Assembly (NCBI GenBank): GCA_021818545.1
Contig: JAKATX010000002.1
Coordinates: 41,178 to 105,177, forward strand
DNA length: 64,000 nt
Direction: 5' to 3'
From: Microcaldota archaeon
Lineage (GTDB): Archaea; Micrarchaeota; Micrarchaeia; Micrarchaeales; Micrarchaeaceae
Below the pieces are notes generated by a model that saw only the letters and a program-made list of their open reading frames with translations, was not told where the DNA came from and made no database searches. This document shows, piece by piece, positions 62,093-64,000 of this stretch. The first letter of the stretch is position 1. Each line of letters opens with the position of its first letter. Both the position numbers and the translations under genes were made by a program.

Positions 62093-62668
62093 ATGGCGAA
62101 AGGGCGCGTTATAATCGGCATTACGGGGGCCAGCGGGCTGCAATACGGGGTAAGGGCAGCAGAAGTGCTTTCCGGTCTGGGCTTCGATGTGCACACCGTA
62201 GTGTCGGACTGGGCCAAGAAGACAGCAGCCGCGGAAGGATACCCTGCCTTCGCTTCAGGACTAAAGAAATATTCCAAGAAAGTCTACGATGAGGACGCCC
62301 TCGGCGCGGATATCTCCAGCTCCAGCTTCGATGTCTACGGCATGATTATAATACCATGCAGCATAAAGACCATGGCGGAGGTGGCGTCCGGAATAGCGTC
62401 CAACCTCATAAGCAGGTCTGCGCTTAACATGCTGAGGAGCAGGAAGAGGCTGGTCGTGGTCGTAAGGGAGGCTCCGCTTGGCATGATAGAGCTCGAGAAC
62501 GCGCTGCGCATAACAAGGGCAGGCGGCATAATATTGCCCGCATCGCCCGCTTTTTATTCGCATCCAAAGAGCGTCGAAGACATGATCGATTTCGTGGTCG
62601 GAAAGGCACTGGACGCCATGTCAATAAGCCATAACATGTACCCTCGATGGCCTAGCGCAAAGAAGTAA
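62093..62668 (+). CDS. ubiX: UbiX flavin prenyltransferase
   Basis: Makes prenylated FMN for UbiD from FMN and dimethylallyl (mono)phosphate. IIGITGASGLQYGVRAAEVL is the FMN-binding start, IIIPCSIKTMAEVASGIASN and RKRLVVVVREAPLG follow, and the C terminus PASPAFYSHPKSVEDMIDFVVG is diagnostic. 191 residues. TATA-like GCATATATAG about 40 bp upstream. Confidence 0.93.
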   Translation: MAKGRVIIGITGASGLQYGVRAAEVLSGLGFDVHTVVSDWAKKTAAAEGYPAFASGLKKYSKKVYDEDALGADISSSSFDVYGMIIIPCSIKTMAEVASGIASNLISRSALNMLRSRKRLVVVVREAPLGMIELENALRITRAGGIILPASPAFYSHPKSVEDMIDFVVGKALDAMSISHNMYPRWPSAKK

Positions 62669-62714
62669 ACATTGGCTGACAAAATCGGGTTTCATCGGAA
62701 ACAAAAGGCAGTGC

Positions 62715-62969
62715 ATGCAAAAGAAAACGGAAAGATTGAGAAATCCCGGATTAGCGCTAATTATCGTAGGGTCAATTATCGCAATCCTGGGTTTTATGTC
62801 ATACTCAAACAGGATTTGCAATTGCCCTGCACAAATAGTGGGGCAACCCGTAGTCCCATGCTGCCTTGATGCTTCGATTGTCGATCTAATCTATGGGGGT
62901 TCGGTTTTAGTTATCATAGGCATCATAATCATATCCGTCTCATATTACGCTCGTTCTAACAACCACTGA
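62715..62969 (+). CDS. Small two-span membrane protein with Cys pairs
   Basis: 84 residues with two hydrophobic segments (about residues 12-30 and 58-78) joined by an outer loop NRICNCPAQIVGQPVVPCC that has C-x-C and C-C, good for disulfides or a metal. It follows ubiX by 46 bp. No family recognised. Confidence 0.5.
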   Translation: MQKKTERLRNPGLALIIVGSIIAILGFMSYSNRICNCPAQIVGQPVVPCCLDASIVDLIYGGSVLVIIGIIIISVSYYARSNNH

Positions 62970-63110
62970 GGGCGGTGTTTTCGAGTTGGGCAGGCTGACG
63001 GCAGATTATCATGTGGGCATCAACCCTGACGCCACGTTCTTCAAATCGCAATGCCTGCGCCGCCGACTATTATTCGTGCAAATTTTGGTAAAGCAAACGG
63101 CAAGAGGGTT

Positions 63111-63153
63111 TTAACAAAGTGAGCGGGAAATCCCACACCATTCATGGGTGGGA
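63111..63153 (+). repeat. TnpB/IS605-type end hairpin upstream of tnpB
   Basis: 43-bp match to 33378-33420. Hairpin CCCAC-A-CCA-TTCA-TGG-GTGGG. It lies 52 bp before the tnpB ATG, where an element end is expected. The stretch 62970-63110 shows no gene. Confidence 0.75.
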
Positions 63154-63176
63154 TGAAAGCGAACCGTAGTAAGGCG

Positions 63177-63184
63177 TATAAATA
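63177..63184 (+). promoter_or_regulatory. TATA box of tnpB
   Basis: TATAAATA centred about 25 bp before ATG 63205 predicts a leaderless transcript. Confidence 0.6.
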
Positions 63185-63204
63185 TGGATGGAAATATAGG
63201 TTGC

Positions 63205-64000
63205 ATGGAACTGACAAGAGCCTACAAGTTCAGAATCTACCCTGACGCTACAAGGCAGGGAGAGATAGACGAAAGGCTGATTATTGCACAACAGTTCTAC
63301 AACAAGATTCTTGAAAAGTCAATCGAGTCCTATAAAAATGGAAAGACCAAGGTTTCGATGGCTCAATTCAACAGATTCGTAAAAGAGGCAATCCAAGATG
63401 ACAAGAGATACCTGAAACTCTATTCGCAGACAAGATGCGAGATAGAATTCAGGCTTCTAAAAGCATACCAGAACTTCTTCAGAAGAATCAAGGAAGGAAA
63501 CAGAAAGGCAGGATTCCCAAGATTCAGGTCAAGGGACAGATACAAGTCAATAACATATCCGCAGGACAACGGTTCTTTCTCGATAAGGAAGGACAGGCTA
63601 AGGGTCTCAAGAATAGGAACAATGCCGATAGAGTTGCATAGGAAAATAGAAGGTGCAATAAAGACTCTTTCGATAAAGAGGGAAGGAAAGAGTTATTATG
63701 CAATTTTCACAACGATAACCAATGTCAAAATTCCCAAAGTGGAAGATACCAATCCAGTAGGGATAGATTTGGGGCTGGATTCATTTGTTGCACTGTCAGA
63801 TGGAACAAAGATAGAGAAACCAAGGTTCATGCAACAAAAAAGAAAAAAGATTGCAAAGTGGCAGAAGATAGTTGCAAGGAGGAACAAAGGTTCAAAGAGA
63901 AGGGAGAAGGCAAAAGAGAAACTGCAAAACGAATGGAACTATGTAACGAATCAGTCAAACGACTTTATGCACAAATTATCCGATAAATTGGTTCATGAGG
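63205..64000 (+). CDS. tnpB: TnpB (IS605 OrfB-type) RNA-guided nuclease, 3' end beyond window
   Basis: 265 residues are visible without a stop. N terminus MELTRAYKFRIYPDATRQGE, the GFPRFRSRDRYKSITYPQDN segment near residue 105, and RuvC-I GIDLGLDSFVALSDG with its catalytic Asp near residue 188, then the basic RRNKGSKRREKAKEKL helix. The RuvC-II Glu, the zinc finger and RuvC-III would lie beyond position 64000. TnpB nucleases cut DNA guided by an RNA made from the element's right end. No TnpA gene is seen upstream, so this may be a tnpB-only (IS1341-type) element. Confidence 0.9.
   Translation, partial: MELTRAYKFRIYPDATRQGEIDERLIIAQQFYNKILEKSIESYKNGKTKVSMAQFNRFVKEAIQDDKRYLKLYSQTRCEIEFRLLKAYQNFFRRIKEGNRKAGFPRFRSRDRYKSITYPQDNGSFSIRKDRLRVSRIGTMPIELHRKIEGAIKTLSIKREGKSYYAIFTTITNVKIPKVEDTNPVGIDLGLDSFVALSDGTKIEKPRFMQQKRKKIAKWQKIVARRNKGSKRREKAKEKLQNEWNYVTNQSNDFMHKLSDKLVHE

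Noticed and set aside
1..64000. CRISPR array or rRNA genes
   Set aside because: No regularly spaced direct repeats with unique spacers and no rRNA signature sequences were found.

Overview
The window reads as a stretch of archaeal chromosome. Archaeal information-processing genes are scattered through it: replication factor C large subunit, DnaG-type primase, Hjc resolvase, a Hef-like helicase, endonuclease Q, CDC48, ribosomal protein S6e, aIF2 gamma and a histone. Many genes have a TATA-like box about 25 nt before a start codon with almost no leader. The mix of pilin-like proteins carrying an SAMEYLMTYGWAI-type N terminus, a nearly complete set of oxidative TCA genes, malate:quinone oxidoreductase and acyl-CoA dehydrogenase best fits an acidophilic DPANN lineage such as Micrarchaeota (ARMAN-2-like). 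That assignment is inference; the archaeal assignment is solid.

Layout. 1-10.6 kb holds envelope and lipid-carrier genes: a membrane protein, a GT4 glycosyltransferase, a GlcNAc-1-P transferase, and a minus-strand run of cis-prenyltransferase, DUF2070 and a dolichol-kinase-like protein, plus an FkbM methyltransferase sandwiched between 67-bp direct repeats. 10.7-16 kb is a replication and repair block (rfcL, EndoQ, Nth) interrupted by a cassette of two paralogous nuclease-like proteins around a small unknown gene. 16-24.5 kb has a seven-bladed YVTN propeller, aconitase, Mqo, citrate synthase, a HhH-GPD glycosylase and a DnaQ-like exonuclease. 24.5-29.3 kb is a low-density island with a tRNA-Glu-like remnant, structured noncoding DNA, a DUF2341 surface protein and a tyrosine recombinase with three in-frame stops next to tRNA-Gly. 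29.5-33.4 kb holds sucCD, tRNA-Phe and the Hef-like helicase. 33.4-39 kb has an acyl-CoA dehydrogenase, Hjc, DnaG and unknown proteins. 39-43 kb is the aIF2 gamma, S6e and CDC48 operon. 43-56 kb is mixed housekeeping: M1 aminopeptidase, TrpRS, DUF1059, MscS, APC permease, YchF/Ygr210-type GTPase, Nudix and thioredoxin. 56-62.7 kb carries a five-gene operon (MfnB-like, TusA-like, DapA-like, UbiD, UbiA) with an HxlR regulator and a nearby UbiX. The window ends inside a TnpB gene preceded by a hairpin end.

How it fits together. Citrate synthase, aconitase, succinyl-CoA synthetase and Mqo point to a respiratory TCA cycle that feeds a quinone. The UbiA/UbiD/UbiX group with two class I aldolase-type enzymes and a TusA-like protein is a plausible but undescribed route to a prenylated aromatic, possibly sulfur-containing, redox cofactor, and is the most interesting metabolic system here. 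The other stand-out observations are the paired nuclease-like cassette, the promoter duplication around fkbM, and TnpB-type hairpins whose two best copies differ by a compensatory base-pair change.
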